NCBI GenBank assembly: GCA_036924085.1
Contig: JAVGWX010000018.1
Location: 19,771,464 to 19,835,463 of the forward strand
Length of the DNA stretch: 64,000 nt
Source of the DNA: Ariolimax columbianus
Lineage: Eukaryota > Mollusca > Gastropoda > Stylommatophora > Arionidae
Direction of reading: 5' to 3'
Part shown: one piece after another, positions 1-10,680 of the stretch
Position numbering within the stretch: the first letter of the stretch is position 1
Layout: every line of letters starts with the position of its first letter
Program-made: the position numbers and the translations under genes
Notes under the pieces: model-generated
Databases searched by the model: none
Told to the model about the DNA's origin: nothing
The model's input: only the letters and a program-made list of their open reading frames with translations

Positions 1-520
1 CTTCAGCTCTGAAATTGGTACAGGTCTCCCTGCTGGTATGGACTGATTTTCTATGTCGCCAGTAAACGACGACACTTTTAGTCTTATCCTACTACATGAG
101 CTCAATGAGGCTGTGGTATTTAACGTTTAATACTCCACGTTGGATAAGCCGCATTATTAGTCACTACTTTTTACACAAACTGTTGGTTGAGACCGGGTGA
201 TCGCCCGAGACGACAGAGCAGGAATATGTACAACCAGCGGGCTACTGGAACTTGTAGTATCCACACTTTTCGCAGTTTGCTGACAACTTATTAGTTTGTC
301 TGGAATGCAGTGACATGTTTTCTTGACAGAATACAAGATCATGTCAGTAATACTGTTTTTTGGGGGGGTTTTTTTTGTGTGGCTGTAACACACAGAAAGT
401 CTTCTGAGCTGAAATGTTACACCGCAATGTTATTGGCTTTTTGCAACATGTCAGTATGTTAGTTCCAAATTTATTTTCTATCCTTCGGTAAACAAATCGA
501 ACAGCTTATTAAAACTGTAC
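1..520. other. Unassigned sequence
   Basis: No gene recognised. Part of 180..340 loosely resembles 37420..37700, so it may be an old interspersed repeat. Confidence 0.4.
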
Positions 521-1005
521 AGGTGTGGAGTTATCGTAGAGGGGATATATATACATGCTGGAAAGGTTACAAAAAAGAGCAACAAATCTGAAATTGGGAT
601 TCCAGAATTACAGTTATGAGGAAAGACTCAGAAAAACAGGCCTACAGTGTCAAGAAAAGAGAAGAATTAGAGGTAACAATACAGGTTTATAAGATAATCA
701 AAGTAAAGGATAAATGAAACTATAACAATCTTTTTCAAAATACAACGACCAAGAAGAACAAGAGGATATAACTACAAATTAACTAAAGAAAAGTCCAGAT
801 TAGATATTAGGAAATATTTGTTTAGTCAGAGAGCGGTGAATGCTTGGAATGCATTGCCACATGAAATAGTGGAGGCAGGGACAGTTAATGCATTTAAGAA
901 TTAATTGGATGCTCATATATTTTAGAGCAAGGAAATGTAAGTGAAACATGTTTTATACATACTGCAGAGTCTTCTAAACCAGTATAAAGACGTTAAGTTA
1001 AGTTC
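520..1005 (+). mobile_element. CR1-like LINE 3' end, decayed
   Basis: Broken frames read VWSYRRGDIYMLERLQKRA, then FQNYSYEERLRKTG, then RKYLFSQRAVNAWNALPHE and VNAFKN. This is the classic C-terminal tail of CR1/jockey-type reverse transcriptases. Stops and frameshifts are frequent. The 3' end at 965..1000 (AAACCAGTATAAAGACGTTAAG) recurs at 5220..5265 and, reversed, near 59130. Confidence 0.7.
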
Positions 1006-1359
1006 AGATGGAAATAAACTTTACAAAACACAATCCAAAAAAACCGCATCAAGCACAATAATTACTAGAAAAAGACAAGACCAAATATTCGTGTTGAAGT
1101 CATCAGTCAAGCCTGAATGCCTGGTTTCGATATTTATAATGAGTGTTCCTGCTTGTTTGACGAGGGCGGAATGTGTATGGGCTTGACGAGGGGGGAGGGG
1201 TATGATTATTTCGTTGTGGGCTTTATCAGTGTGGCAGTCAGTAATAGTGTAGGACAGTAAATGTCATTTTGGGGTCCGTGAAATGTTTTGTTACGGTCTG
1301 AGAATAAGAGTATTCTTGTGGGACCATGAAGTGTTCTGCATGGGGTAAATGAAATGTCC

Positions 1360-1490
1360 CGGGAGGATGTCGACCAGTTGACATTCATCGCAGAATTCAG
1401 GCAGTGTATGGTGAGAAAAATGCGTCGAAGACAACGGTGATGAACTGGACAACGATGTTTAAAGAAGGACGTGATTTTCCGAGACCAGGT
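1360..1490 (+). mobile_element. Mariner-like transposase N-terminal fragment, sense arm of an inverted pair
   Basis: Reads GCRPVDIHRRIQAVYGEKN then TTVMNWTTMFKEGRDF, the N-terminal helix-turn-helix region of mariner transposases. It is immediately followed by an antisense copy of the same stretch. Confidence 0.7.
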
Positions 1491-1514
1491 CAGGCGTATA
1501 TTATTGCATTAATT

Positions 1515-1853
1515 CACGTCCTTCTTTAAACATCGTTGGCCAGTTCTTCACTGTTGTCTTTGACACAATTTTGTCACCATACACTGCCTGAAATCTGTAA
1601 TGAATGTCAACTGGTAAACATGTTCAGCTGTTAGAAACCGAATCACCGCTCGCTGATCAACTCTGGGCGGATTCGGTATCACACCCGTCATGTTTTTACT
1701 GGAGAAACTATGAGTCGGCGGATAATGACATTTTGCAAACTTGACGGTTGGTATATGATGTTTGCACCAGAAATTACGTCATCGTGCGCATTGTACGTAT
1801 GTTCACTTGTTGCAGTTTGTTCAGGTTTTATTTGAACACGCCTCGTAGGTAGG
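1515..1853 (-). mobile_element. Mariner-like element 5' end, antisense arm
   Basis: Reversed, it starts at the terminal repeat GAGGCGTGTTCAAATAAAAC, crosses the 5' region and enters the transposase N-terminus up to the same point reached by 1360..1490. It is homologous to 4128..4491, 49805..50060 and 28850..29110. Confidence 0.75.
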
Positions 1854-2023
1854 TTGGTTCCCTAAACTAAAGTAAAAAAGGTTACAAAATATGACTTATT
1901 AGGGTCTGAAAACTGGTAAAGAATGAGGACCACTGTTGTTCTGTGATGCGCAGCTATCCATGCGAAGAGAGCAATGAAGTCACAACAAAGGTCAGTTCAA
2001 GTTAGTATTTGACATCAATATTC

Positions 2024-2250
2024 AAACACACACATGGGGGCATGATGAAAGAATGCATGAGCTGAAACAGGCCAGGGGCGCATATCTGGCTACTTGCGTT
2101 AGGGTTACCGAGTCATAGCCGACCGAGACTCAATACTCAAAACACACACATGGGGGCATGATGAAGGAATGCATGAGCTGATACAGGCCAGGGGCGCATA
2201 GATGGCTACTTGCGTTAGGGTCAGCGAACCATAGCTAACCGCGATCTTAT
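2024..2250 (+). repeat. 116-bp tandem duplication (2 copies) in a SINE-like head
   Basis: The block beginning CACATGGGGGCATGATGAA at 2031 recurs at 2147. Both copies contain GGCTACTTGCGTTAGGGT. It runs into 2210..2440, which resembles the S1-variant repeats at 17960, 4935 and 53215. Confidence 0.75.
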
Positions 2251-2440
2251 TGCGCCTCCAAGTGGCCGCCATTGAAACAGGTTGTACTAGTCACTATTGT
2301 AATTTAGCTAAGGGATCGCAGAGGTTCTAAAAAAAAGAATTTAAATCGGATGTGTCAAACCAAAATGCAGAGATATCGCAGCGTCGCAGTAAACGACATG
2401 TCTCGCCGACTTTTCAGGACGATCGCGGAAGAAAAATAAA
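2210..2440 (+). repeat. S1-variant SINE-like repeat
   Basis: Shares order and wording with 17960..18275: GTCAGCGAACCATAGCT, then CGCCTCCAAGTGG, GATGTGTCAAACC, GCAGAGATATC and TTTTCAGGACGATCGCG. It ends at the CA-rich microsatellite. Confidence 0.6.
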
Positions 2441-2572
2441 CACACACACACACACACACACGCACGCACGCACGCATGCACACACACACGCACACACGCA
2501 TACATGCACACACGCCCGCACGCACGCACACACGCACGGACACACACACGCACACGGACACACGCGCACAAC
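2438..2572. repeat. (CA)n/(CACG)n microsatellite
   Basis: Alternating purine-pyrimidine tract of CACA and CGCACG units, about 135 bp. Long open frames here on both strands (His/Thr or Cys/Val repeats) are products of the repeat, not genes. Confidence 0.95.
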
Positions 2573-2689
2573 AGAGAGAACTCGATCTGTCTTTCTTACA
2601 ATCAAAGCAGAAGTTTGCATTTGTCAAGTTACTGATATTCATCTATATTAGAGGGCAGTATAGAGCCACACACACAAAGGCACAAATAA

Positions 2690-2985
2690 ATGACTGTATA
2701 CAGGTGTGGAGTCCTTATCGTAGAGGAGATATAAACATGCTGGGAAGGATACAAAAAAAGAGCGATAAAGCTGATAGTGGGATTCCAGAACTACAGTTAT
2801 GGGGGAAAGCTCCGCAAAAAACGGCCTACAGTGTTTACAAATGAGAGAATTCGATGTGACAATACAGGTTTATAAGATAATCAAAGGAACGGATAAATTA
2901 GGCTATAGCATTTTTTTTTCTTCAAAATACAACTACCTAAAAGAACACGAAAGCATAGTTACAAATTAATATATCGGCTCCTGTG
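2690..2985 (+). mobile_element. CR1-like LINE C-terminal fragment, decayed
   Basis: Same segment as 520..800: VWSPYRRGDINMLGRIQKK then IPELQLW, continuing in other frames. It is truncated at ATTAATATATCG. Confidence 0.65.
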
Positions 2986-3384
2986 TTTTCTAGAAAAAAC
3001 CGGAAGCCGATGTGTCGGCTCGTGGGAGTGAATGAGTTTACAAAATTGTATTTGTATCACTGATATGTGCAATATCTGTGTACTTTAATAATGTCATTAC
3101 TTGAATATAACCTGACAGTACTGTGCCTTTGTGTCAATATCGGAAAGGTAAAAATTGTACTTTGTCAGCTATTTGTTTATATTCACGAATGAAGCAGCTC
3201 AATGCGGAGAATGAAACAGAAATAGCCAATACATATATATACTGGGGTAGATGTCACTTTTTAATGTCATATTTACGTGTTTCAAATGCCACACTGAAAA
3301 TTACGTCGACATATATTCAGCCAGCATCAACAATTCAAGATTTTATTTGACTGGTAGTATGTGCGTAAAAAAGGTCAGTGTATT

Positions 3385-3760
3385 GTTTAGATATGGGATC
3401 AAGACGTTGAGTAGCGCATACGCTGCAGTAGTCACCGACCCATAGCTGACTGCTAGCGTCAGGGCCAGCGAAACAGAGCTGCCAAGACCCTTCTACGCCT
3501 TCAGGTGGTGATCCTGGATAACAGGCTGCAACAGAGCAGACTGGCTAAGGAGAAGAGATCGAAGAGGGAAGGCAACCATATAGTCAAAAATGCTTGCTGA
3601 AGTCGAATGTGTTGGACCGAAAGGTGCAAATATCGCAAACAAGATGTAAACTCCGATACAACGAATTCCGTTCTCTAAGCTACATTCTGCTACTTAAGCC
3701 GTTTTTAGGACTTGTCAGTGGGAGATTGAGAACAAAGAAGACGAAGAAGTTTGGATAAAA
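3385..3760 (+). repeat. S1 SINE-like repeat
   Basis: About 345-370 bp. Landmarks in order: GGGATCAAGA, GAGTAGCGCA, GACCCATAGCTGACTGC, CTTCTACGCCT, GATCCTGGATAACAGG, GTGTTGGACCGAAAGGTGC and GGGAGATTGAGAAC. The same order occurs at 4577 (-), 6346 (+), 8465 (-), 14202 (+) and 31670 (-). No tRNA promoter boxes are obvious, so it could be a SINE of another origin or a LINE 3' end. Confidence 0.8.
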
Positions 3761-4080
3761 GCAGTAAGATTAAGAGTATATATTATTATTTATTTCGAGA
3801 AATGGAATAACAAAGTTTACATACCTTTAATCGCATCTCATTATAATAAAACGCTAGAAACAATCAGTAAAGCAACACGCATGTCTTTAATATGAGCATC
3901 GAATCATTAAACCTAATACTTCACTCGCAACAGGATATTTGATTAACGAGAAAATAGTTAAAGGGCCTAGACGTGAATTGTGTTCACCCGGCCAATGATA
4001 TGGCTCGCCACAAAGCCAATGTTTACCTTACGATAAGGAAAGTTAATAAATTCTATTTTTAAAGTAATAACCATTATTTA

Positions 4081-4491
4081 ACTCCCGGTGCGTGTTCAAA
4101 TGAAAACGGACCAAACTGCAACAATATGAATATCTTTCGTTAACTCACGTCCTTCTTTGAACATCGTTGTCTAGTTCATCACTGTTGTCTTCGACACATT
4201 TTTCTCATCATACAATTCCTGCATTGTTGCGATGCGTGTCAACTGGTCCACATCCTTCAGCTGTTAGAAACCGAATCACCTCTCGTTTATCAACTCTGGA
4301 CGGATTCCGTATCACATCCGCCATGTTTTCAACGATGTGATGAGGAAACTGAGAGTCGGAGGATAATGACATTTTGCAAACTTGGCGGTTGGTATATGCT
4401 GTTTACTCCAGAATTGACGTCATCGTGCGCATCGTACGTATGATCACTTTTTGCAGTTAGGTCCGGTTTCATTTGAACACGCCTCGGGAGT
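4081..4491 (-). mobile_element. Short mariner-like element with both terminal inverted repeats
   Basis: Both ends carry the same inverted repeat: ACTCCCGGTGCGTGTTCAAA on the left and ACTCCCGAGGCGTGTTCAAA reversed on the right, then TGAAA(A)CGGACC. TA flanks it on both sides (4079, 4492). The body reversed encodes a mariner transposase N-terminus (starting near 4323: MADVIRN-like, DKREVIRFLTAEGCGP), cut after about 65 residues. At about 411 bp it is an internally deleted, non-autonomous copy. Confidence 0.85.
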
Positions 4492-4576
4492 TAAAATTGG
4501 ATACACTATATCTATGTTGATACTTGTAATTTTGCAAAACAAAGGTGCAGCAGTGACTCCTCTTCTTCTTCTTCTT

Positions 4577-4930
4577 CTTCGTTCGTTCTCAATCTCCCAC
4601 TACCAAACCCTGAAAGGGCTTAAGTAGCAGAATGTAGTCCAGATAACGGAATGCGTTGTGTCGTAGTTTACAGCTTGGCTGCGATATTTGCACCTTTCGG
4701 TCCAACACATCCGACTTCAGCAATCATTTTTTGAGTACCGGGTTAGCATTCCCTCTTCGATCCCTTCTCCTTAGCCAGTCTGCCCTGTTGCAGCCTGTTA
4801 TCCAGGATCACCGCGTGGAGGTGTAGAAGGGTCTTGGCAGCTGTGGTTTGCTGGCCCTGACGCTAGCAGCCACTATCAGTCGCTGACCACAGCAGCTTAT
4901 GTGCTGCTCAGCATCTTGATCCCGCAGCAG
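4577..4930 (-). repeat. S1 SINE-like repeat, antisense
   Basis: Complete S1 in reverse, from GTTCGTTCTCAATCTCCC to CAGCATCTTGATCCC. A (CTT)n tract precedes it at 4558..4580. It stands head to head with the variant at 4935. Confidence 0.8.
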
Positions 4931-5160
4931 GGACTCAAAGCTGGCTGCTTGCATCAGTATCAGTGATCCATAACTGATCGACCCTATTCCACCTCCAACT
5001 GTGGCCCCGGAAACAGACTACAACCTTACAGCCTGACCAAGAGATTTGGGACCAAAGAGGGAAGGCAAACCAGGTCCCCAAAAATGATGTGCTGAAATAG
5101 AAAGGCGCAGATATTGAAGTCTAGTCGTAAACTGCTAGATAATGTCATTAACGTGTTTTT
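4931..5160 (+). repeat. S1-variant repeat, sense
   Basis: CAGTGATCCATAACTGATCG, CACCTCCAACTGTGGCC, GGAAACAG and GGCGCAGATATTG match the 17960 and 53215 variants in order. It adjoins the antisense S1 copy head to head. Confidence 0.65.
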
Positions 5161-5204
5161 TTCCAGGACGAACGGTAATAAGAACACGATATAACGTACA
5201 CCTC

Positions 5205-5268
5205 TTACAAGATACTGGTTGTATACAGACTCTTCAAAGTCTTCTAAACCAGTATAAAGACGTTAAGA
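5205..5268 (+). mobile_element. CR1-like LINE 3' terminal fragment
   Basis: GGTTGTATACAGACTCTTC then AAACCAGTATAAAGACGTTA match the end of the 520..1005 copy. Confidence 0.55.
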
Positions 5269-5289
5269 CCAGGAAAAGAAGACATGATT

Positions 5290-6018
5290 TAGCGAAAACT
5301 TAATAACAGATGTCAAGTGCTACAAGAGTTATATGAGGATGAAGATGGACATTTATAGTATGTGAGGCCAGGACAAAGAGATTAGAATAAGACATATGAA
5401 GAAACTGTAGGATTCAATAGAACCCGTTACAAATAATGGATTCCAACAAAACACTACATAAAATAGAAGTAAGAGAAAAGAAGAAAGCTATTCTCAACTA
5501 TTGCCAAACCCGAGCCACCAAATCAGAAGTACAGATAAATTATCATGTTACAGACAAAGAGATTAACAAATATATAAGGGGAAAAAACGGAATATATTGA
5601 CAATTTGGAAAAGGGGAAAAGCGGAGGCAGCAGATATAGTAAATGGCAAATAGATACAGACAGACAAACCAGTCAAAAATAGAGAAGGCAAGATATTAAC
5701 ACTGCTGGAGAATCAACAGAAACGATGGGTTGAGCATTTCAAAGAAAGTCTAAACAGATCTCCACCACAAGAAACACCAAACATCTTACCAGAAGAGGAG
5801 ACCATGAGCTTGTACTGCAACCCAGCAAGTAAGATAAAACTCGAAAAGGCCATATCTTAACTCAAGACGAGGAAAGCGGCTGGACCAGATGGGATAGCAG
5901 AAGAAACCATAATGGCAGGTACAGATAAAGTCAATGATATATTACAAGTACTATTCAAGAAGATATTGGAAGGGGAAAGAGTGTTAACAGAATGAAAAGA
6001 AGAATATCTGATTTAAAA
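5290..6018 (+). mobile_element. RTE-like LINE, N-terminal reverse transcriptase part, decayed
   Basis: Reads NREGKILTLLENQQKRWVEH, FKESLNRSPP, then LKTRKAAGPDGIAEETI. Linker, RT motif 0 and motif 1 are as in RTE-type LINEs, with stops such as AIS*LKTRKAAGPDG. The coding sequence breaks at 6018 and resumes near 6700. Confidence 0.8.
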
Positions 6019-6345
6019 AGCAATAATTATTGGTTAAAGGTATTATACTGGCGGAGGCACGCCGCTTTCCACCCCGGACCGTAGTCTTTCAGACGATATC
6101 AGGACGTATTAACCAGTGATTGGATGCGTGTGTGTGTCTGCGTGTACCTATGATAGTTAGGGCGATCTCAGAGATCAACCCAACAGAAATGCAATGGAAG
6201 CCTCTCATCATTAGCGGGTTTGTTGGAGTTGTGTAAGTATAATTGTTGAACAGAGTTATATGAAATAGAGTGATGGGGTAATTATGAAGAGTGTAGACAG
6301 TGCAAGAATGGAGACAGAGACACCTGATTTTACTGTCTAAAAGGA
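6019..6345. mobile_element. Interspersed repeat inserted in the RTE relic
   Basis: Contains GGCGGAGGCACGCCGCTTTC, GATAGTTAGGGCGATCTCAG and CAACCCAACAGAAATGCAAT. Its reverse recurs at 7290..7500 and 7845..7970 (GTTGGGTT..CTGAGATCGC). It separates the two halves of the RTE reading frame. Confidence 0.6.
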
Positions 6346-6696
6346 ATCAAGATGCTGAGCAGCGCATGAGCTGCAGTGGTCAGCGACTCATAACTGACTG
6401 CTAGCGTCAGGGCCAGCGAACCAAAGCTGCCAAGACCCTTCTACACCTTCACGCGGTGATCCTGGATAACAGGCTGCAGCAAGGCAGACTTACTAAGAAG
6501 AAGGGATCGAAGAGGGAATGCTAACCCGGTACTCAAAAAATGATTGCTGAAGTCGGATGGGTTGGACCGAAAGGTGCAAATATCACAGTCAAGCTGTAAA
6601 CTAAGACACAACACATTCCGTTTTCTGGACTATATTCTGCTACTTAAGCCCTTTCATGGTTTGGTAGCGGGAGATTGAGAATGAACGAAGCCAAGC
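6346..6696 (+). repeat. S1 SINE-like repeat with flanking duplication
   Basis: Full S1 copy between TGTCTAAAAGG (6335..6345) and TGTCTAAAAAGGG (from about 6697). The near-perfect ~11-bp flanking duplication supports retroposition. Confidence 0.8.
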
Positions 6697-6850
6697 CAAG
6701 CCATATTGTCTAAAAAGGGAGACATGCTAGATTGCAGTAATTATAGCGGGATTACTTTGCTGTCCGTGAAAGGCAAGATATTCAACAGAATCATCTTGGA
6801 CATATTATAAACTGAAATAGTCAACAACAACAAACTGGAATGAAGATTTG
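6697..6850 (+). mobile_element. RTE-like LINE, continuation after insertions
   Basis: Reads LKKGDMLDCSNYSGITLLSV then KGKIFNRIILD, the RT motif that follows directly on the segment ending at 6018 in RTE proteins. Confidence 0.75.
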
Positions 6851-7285
6851 TATTTTGTAGCAATATTCAAATTTGAATGAACTACTACTTTTGCTATTCA
6901 ATTTTGTTTAATTACAAGAAAAGTAGTCTACCTTTCTATAAAGTTCTTCTTCATAGAATAAAGGGTGATAGTAAACACTTCAATTATTAAATTGTTGTTT
7001 TAAATTGTTGGCTCTTTAAAAAAATATGTATTTATAGGATGTCGTTCAATTTATGAAACCAACTTTACTTTGAGGTAAGTGGTAACATTCAATTACTTTT
7101 TACGTATATTAGCAATTTAATTTTGAAAACAATATGCAAATTCATAACCGAAACAGGGCACATTTTCAAATTTTGTAGCTTAGATATAAATTGTAGCGGT
7201 AGTAGTTTTAGTCAAAAAATAAAAACAGCTATTCGTCCTCTTACCTTACACTCTGTTTCAATTTAATCCGTCCAACAATCAAACT
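6850..7285. other. AT-rich unassigned sequence
   Basis: No open frame or recognised repeat. Confidence 0.4.
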
Positions 7286-7510
7286 CTTACATAACTTTCA
7301 CAAGCGCTCTCAAGATGAGGCCCTTCCACTGCACTTTGGTTGGGTTGACTTCTGAGATCGCCCTAACTAGCATATGTACATACAGACGCACACACGCATC
7401 AAAGCACTGGTTAATACGTTCTATATCACCTGTTTGACTGCGGTATTGTGTGAAAATGGGTGTTCCTCCGCCAGTAGAATACAGCTAGGCAAACCTTTTA
7501 CCACAAAAAA
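7286..7510 (-). repeat. Interspersed repeat (same family as 6019..6345), antisense
   Basis: CACTTTGGTTGGGTTGACTT, CTGAGATCGCCCTAACTA and GTGTTCCTCCGCCAG are reverse matches to 6019..6345. A third partial copy is at 7845..7970. Confidence 0.6.
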
Positions 7511-7555
7511 GTTTCAGCTAGGCGGTTCAAGATCATATACCACATACTTCTCAGG

Positions 7556-7805
7556 TTTATCATCATCATCATGTAGCACGTCCTTTATAGAACGTCGCTC
7601 CCATCACAGTCTGTCTGAAAGAAACTCGTTCCTTTGCCAAAACTCCAGCCTCCGCCACAGTCATACTCAGGCATTCCTGGATATCTTTGTGCCATCGTCT
7701 TCTTGGTCTACCATTTCCTCTTTTGCCTGACACCATACTTTCCATCCCTTTTCTCTCGAGACCGTTGTGTCTCTTGATGTGACCAAAGTACTTGTATTTT
7801 CTCAG
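7556..7805 (-). mobile_element. RTE-like LINE 3' end, antisense
   Basis: Reversed it reads KYFGHIKRHNGLERKGMESM, VSGKRGNGRPRRRWHKDIQ, then a Glu-rich tail ending GRAT and a (TGA)n terminus. GRPRRRW is the usual LINE tail motif. Copies also lie at 15222..15420 and 44417..44660. Confidence 0.8.
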
Positions 7806-7844
7806 GTTTATAACCTTTCATATACACACACTAACACGCGCCCT

Positions 7845-7975
7845 CAGGGTGAGGCCCTTTCGTTGCACTTTGGTTGGGTTTGACCACTGAGATCGCTCTT
7901 AGTATCATAGGTACATACAGACGCACACGTGTATCCAAGAACTGGTCCTAAACTCTTCCACGGGATAAGAAGCAT
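7845..7975 (-). repeat. Interspersed repeat (family of 6019..6345), partial
   Basis: GGTGAGGCCCTTTCGTTGC, TTGGTTGGGTTTGACC and ACATACAGACGCACAC match 7310..7390. Confidence 0.6.
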
Positions 7976-8464
7976 TAAAAATGTGTGGTTCCCAAGGAGG
8001 CAAGACAATGTACTATGATTGAAAGCGACAACAGCTCACGCAGAGGGATTTGGTTCGCTCTTGTGTAACGATACGTTCTAACCAACCCAACTGTAAATAG
8101 CTACTTGACTGACTGTTGGGAAACGCATGCCAGAGGGTTAGGGAACTGGTTCTCCCAGATGCTGATATCACGAACAATGAAGTCTCTAGCACCTCATCCT
8201 CGATGGCACGACAATTAGTACTATGGGAATAGATTTAGCGCTCAGTTATTTATAGCGAGGAAGAAACTATTCCCATGCTCCTCACAAAAGCGGATTCCTC
8301 TTATAGTAGTCTATAACACTCCATCGTAGACCGCAATTTTTGTTATGTAATTACCTAATATTACATATGTTTAATTTTATAATTTCACGAATATAAACAT
8401 CGAGTAGACAAAGTTTATATTCTTAGGATATTTTCTTTGACATAATTTCTAATATAATCTTCTT
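7976..8464. other. Unassigned sequence
   Basis: No gene or clear repeat recognised. Confidence 0.4.
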
Positions 8465-8740
8465 TTGCGTTCGATTTCAATCTTGCTCTATCAGGCCGTG
8501 AAAAGGGGTTTGCAATAAGCAGGATGTAGTCCTGAGAATGGAATGCGTAGTGTCGTAGTTTACAGCTTGACTACGATGTTTGCACTTTTTGGTCCGACAC
8601 ATCCGTCTTCAGCAGGTATTTTTGAGTACCGGGTTAGCTTTCCCTTTTCGATGCCTTCTACTTGTCCAGTCTCCCCTGTTGCAACCTGTTATCCATGATC
8701 ACCACGAGGAGGTGTAGACAGGTCTTGTTACGTCTGGGTC
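8465..8740 (-). repeat. S1 SINE-like repeat, antisense, running into a minisatellite
   Basis: Reverse S1 from the 3' end through GGTCCGACACATCCG, GGGTTAGC and GTTATCCATGATCACC to the GGCCCTGACG segment, where the 33-bp array begins. Confidence 0.8.
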
Positions 8741-9278
8741 GCAGGCCCTGACGCCAGCAGTCAGCTATGGGTCGCTCGCCCTGCCGCCAGCAGTCAGGTA
8801 TGGGTCGCTGTCCCTGACGCCAGCAGTCAGCTATGGGTCGCTGGCCCTGATGCCAGAGGTCAGTTATGGGTCGCTGGCCCTGACGCTAGCAGTCAGGTAT
8901 GGGTCGCTGTCCCTGACGCCAGCAGTCAGCTATGAGTCGCTGGCCCTGACGCCAGCAGTCATTATGGGTCGCTGGCCCTGACGCCAGCAGTCAGGTATGG
9001 GTCGCTGGTCCTGACGCCAGCAGTCAGGTATGGGTCGCTGGTCCTGACGCCAGCAGTCAGGTATGGGTCGTTGTCCCTGACGCCAGCAGTCAGCTATGGG
9101 TCGCTGGCCCTGACGCCAGCAGTCAGCTATGGGTCGCTGGCCCTGACGCCAGCAGTCAGCTATGGGTCGCTGGCCCTGACGCTAGCAGTCAGGTATGGGT
9201 CGCTGTCCCTGACGCCAGCAGTGAGCTATGGGTCGCTGGCCCTGACGCTAGCAGTCAGGTATGGATCGCTGATCGCTA
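8741..9278. repeat. 33-bp minisatellite, about 16 copies, grown from S1
   Basis: The unit reads GCCCTGACGCCAGCAGTCAG then CTATGGGTCGCTG. The same segment occurs once in each ordinary S1 copy (for example reversed near 14228..14262 and at 31955..31992). Being a multiple of three, it gives an open frame repeating LTPAVSYGSLA, which is not evidence of a gene. Confidence 0.95.
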
Positions 9279-9499
9279 CAGCTCATGCGTCATGATCCCC
9301 TAATATAATAAACAGCTGTTTGTTCGGTGGATAGTCGTTGCAGTTCGTAATTTGCCAGGTCGTGTTTGTGAGCTTTCTTTCTTTGCTTTTATGTTGTCTC
9401 TTAAGTAGTAGTGGACGGCGCGCCGGGATGTTCTAAATCGTCCTAATAGTTCATGTTTGTAATGCATTAGTTGGTAGTCTGGACTGAATGTTGAGAGTA

Positions 9500-10680
9500 C
9501 AGGGTTACATGAAGATAGAGAGAGAGAGAGAGAGAGGGAGGGAGGGAGAGAGGGGAGGGAGCGAAAGATAGAGGGGGAGAGGAAGGGTGTGAGATGGAGA
9601 GAGAGCGGGAGGGAGAGAGGGGGATGGAGCGAGAGATAGAGGAAGAGGGAGGGAGAGTGGGGAGGGAGAGAGGAGGGAGGGAGAGAGGGGGATGGAGCGA
9701 GAGATAAAGGGGGAGAGGAAGGGTGTGAGATGGAGAGAGAGCGGGGGATGGAGCGAGAGATAGAGGAGGAGGGAGGGAGAGAGGGGGATGGAGCGAGAGA
9801 TAGAGGGGGAGAGGAAGGGTGTGAGATGGAGAGAGAGCGGGAGGGAGAGAGGGGGATGGAGCAAGAGATAGAGAGGAACACAAGACGAGAGAGAGATGGA
9901 GAAAGAGGGAGACAGAGGGAGGGAGAGAGCGAGATGGAGAGTGCGAGAGAGAGAGTGAGTGAGAGAAACAAGACAAGTATGACTGGGAGAGAGAGTGGAG
10001 ACACAAGACGAGAGAGAGATGGAGAAAGAGGGAGACAGAGGGAGGGAGAGAGCGAGATGGAGAGTGCGAGAGAGAGAGTGAGTGAGAGAAACAAGACAAG
10101 TATGACTGGGAGAGAGAGTGGAGACACAAGACGAGAGAGAGATGGAGAGAGAGAGGGAGAGAGAGAAAGAGAGAAACAGGACAAGTGTGACGGAGAGAGA
10201 AGGGGGTGAGAGGAAGAGAGAATGAGAGAGAAACAAAGCAAGAGTGACGGAGAGAGAGTAGAGATATAAGACGTGAGAGAGGGAGAGAAAATGAGAGAGA
10301 ATGAGAGAGAGAAACAAGACAAGTTTGACGGAGAGAGAGTAGAGATATTAGACGGGAGAGAGGGAGAGAGAATGAGAGAGAATGAGAGAGAGAAACAAGA
10401 CAAGTGTGACGGAGGGAGTGTGGAGATACAAGACGAGAGAGCGAGGGAAGGGGAGAGAGAAACAAGACAAGAGTGACGGAGAGAAAGTGTGGAGATACAA
10501 GACGGGAGAGAGGGAGAGAATGAGAGAGAGAAACAAGACAAACGTGATGGAGAGAGAGTGTGGAGATACAAGACGAGAGAGAGAGAGAATTAGAGAGAGA
10601 AACAAGACAAAAGTGACCTAGAGAGAGTGGAAACACAAGACGAGAGAGAGATGGAGAGAGGGAGAGAGAGCGAGATATAT
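9500..10680. repeat. 1.2-kb polypurine (GA-rich) tract with longer repeats
   Basis: Almost only G and A on the + strand to about 9870, then GA repeats holding a unit with AAACAAGACAAG and GACGGAGAGAG. A block of about 120 bp is repeated almost exactly (9890..10010 and 10008..10130). Long Ser/Leu/Pro or Arg/Glu/Gly open frames here are products of low complexity. Confidence 0.95.

Noticed and set aside
8741..9295. Protein-like repeat LTPAVSYGSLA
   Set aside because: The 33-bp satellite unit is a multiple of three, so any frame without a stop stays open; no gene context.
9300..10636. Long reverse frames of 270-423 codons rich in Ser, Leu and Pro
   Set aside because: They are read through the polypurine tract in all three frames; low-complexity artefact.
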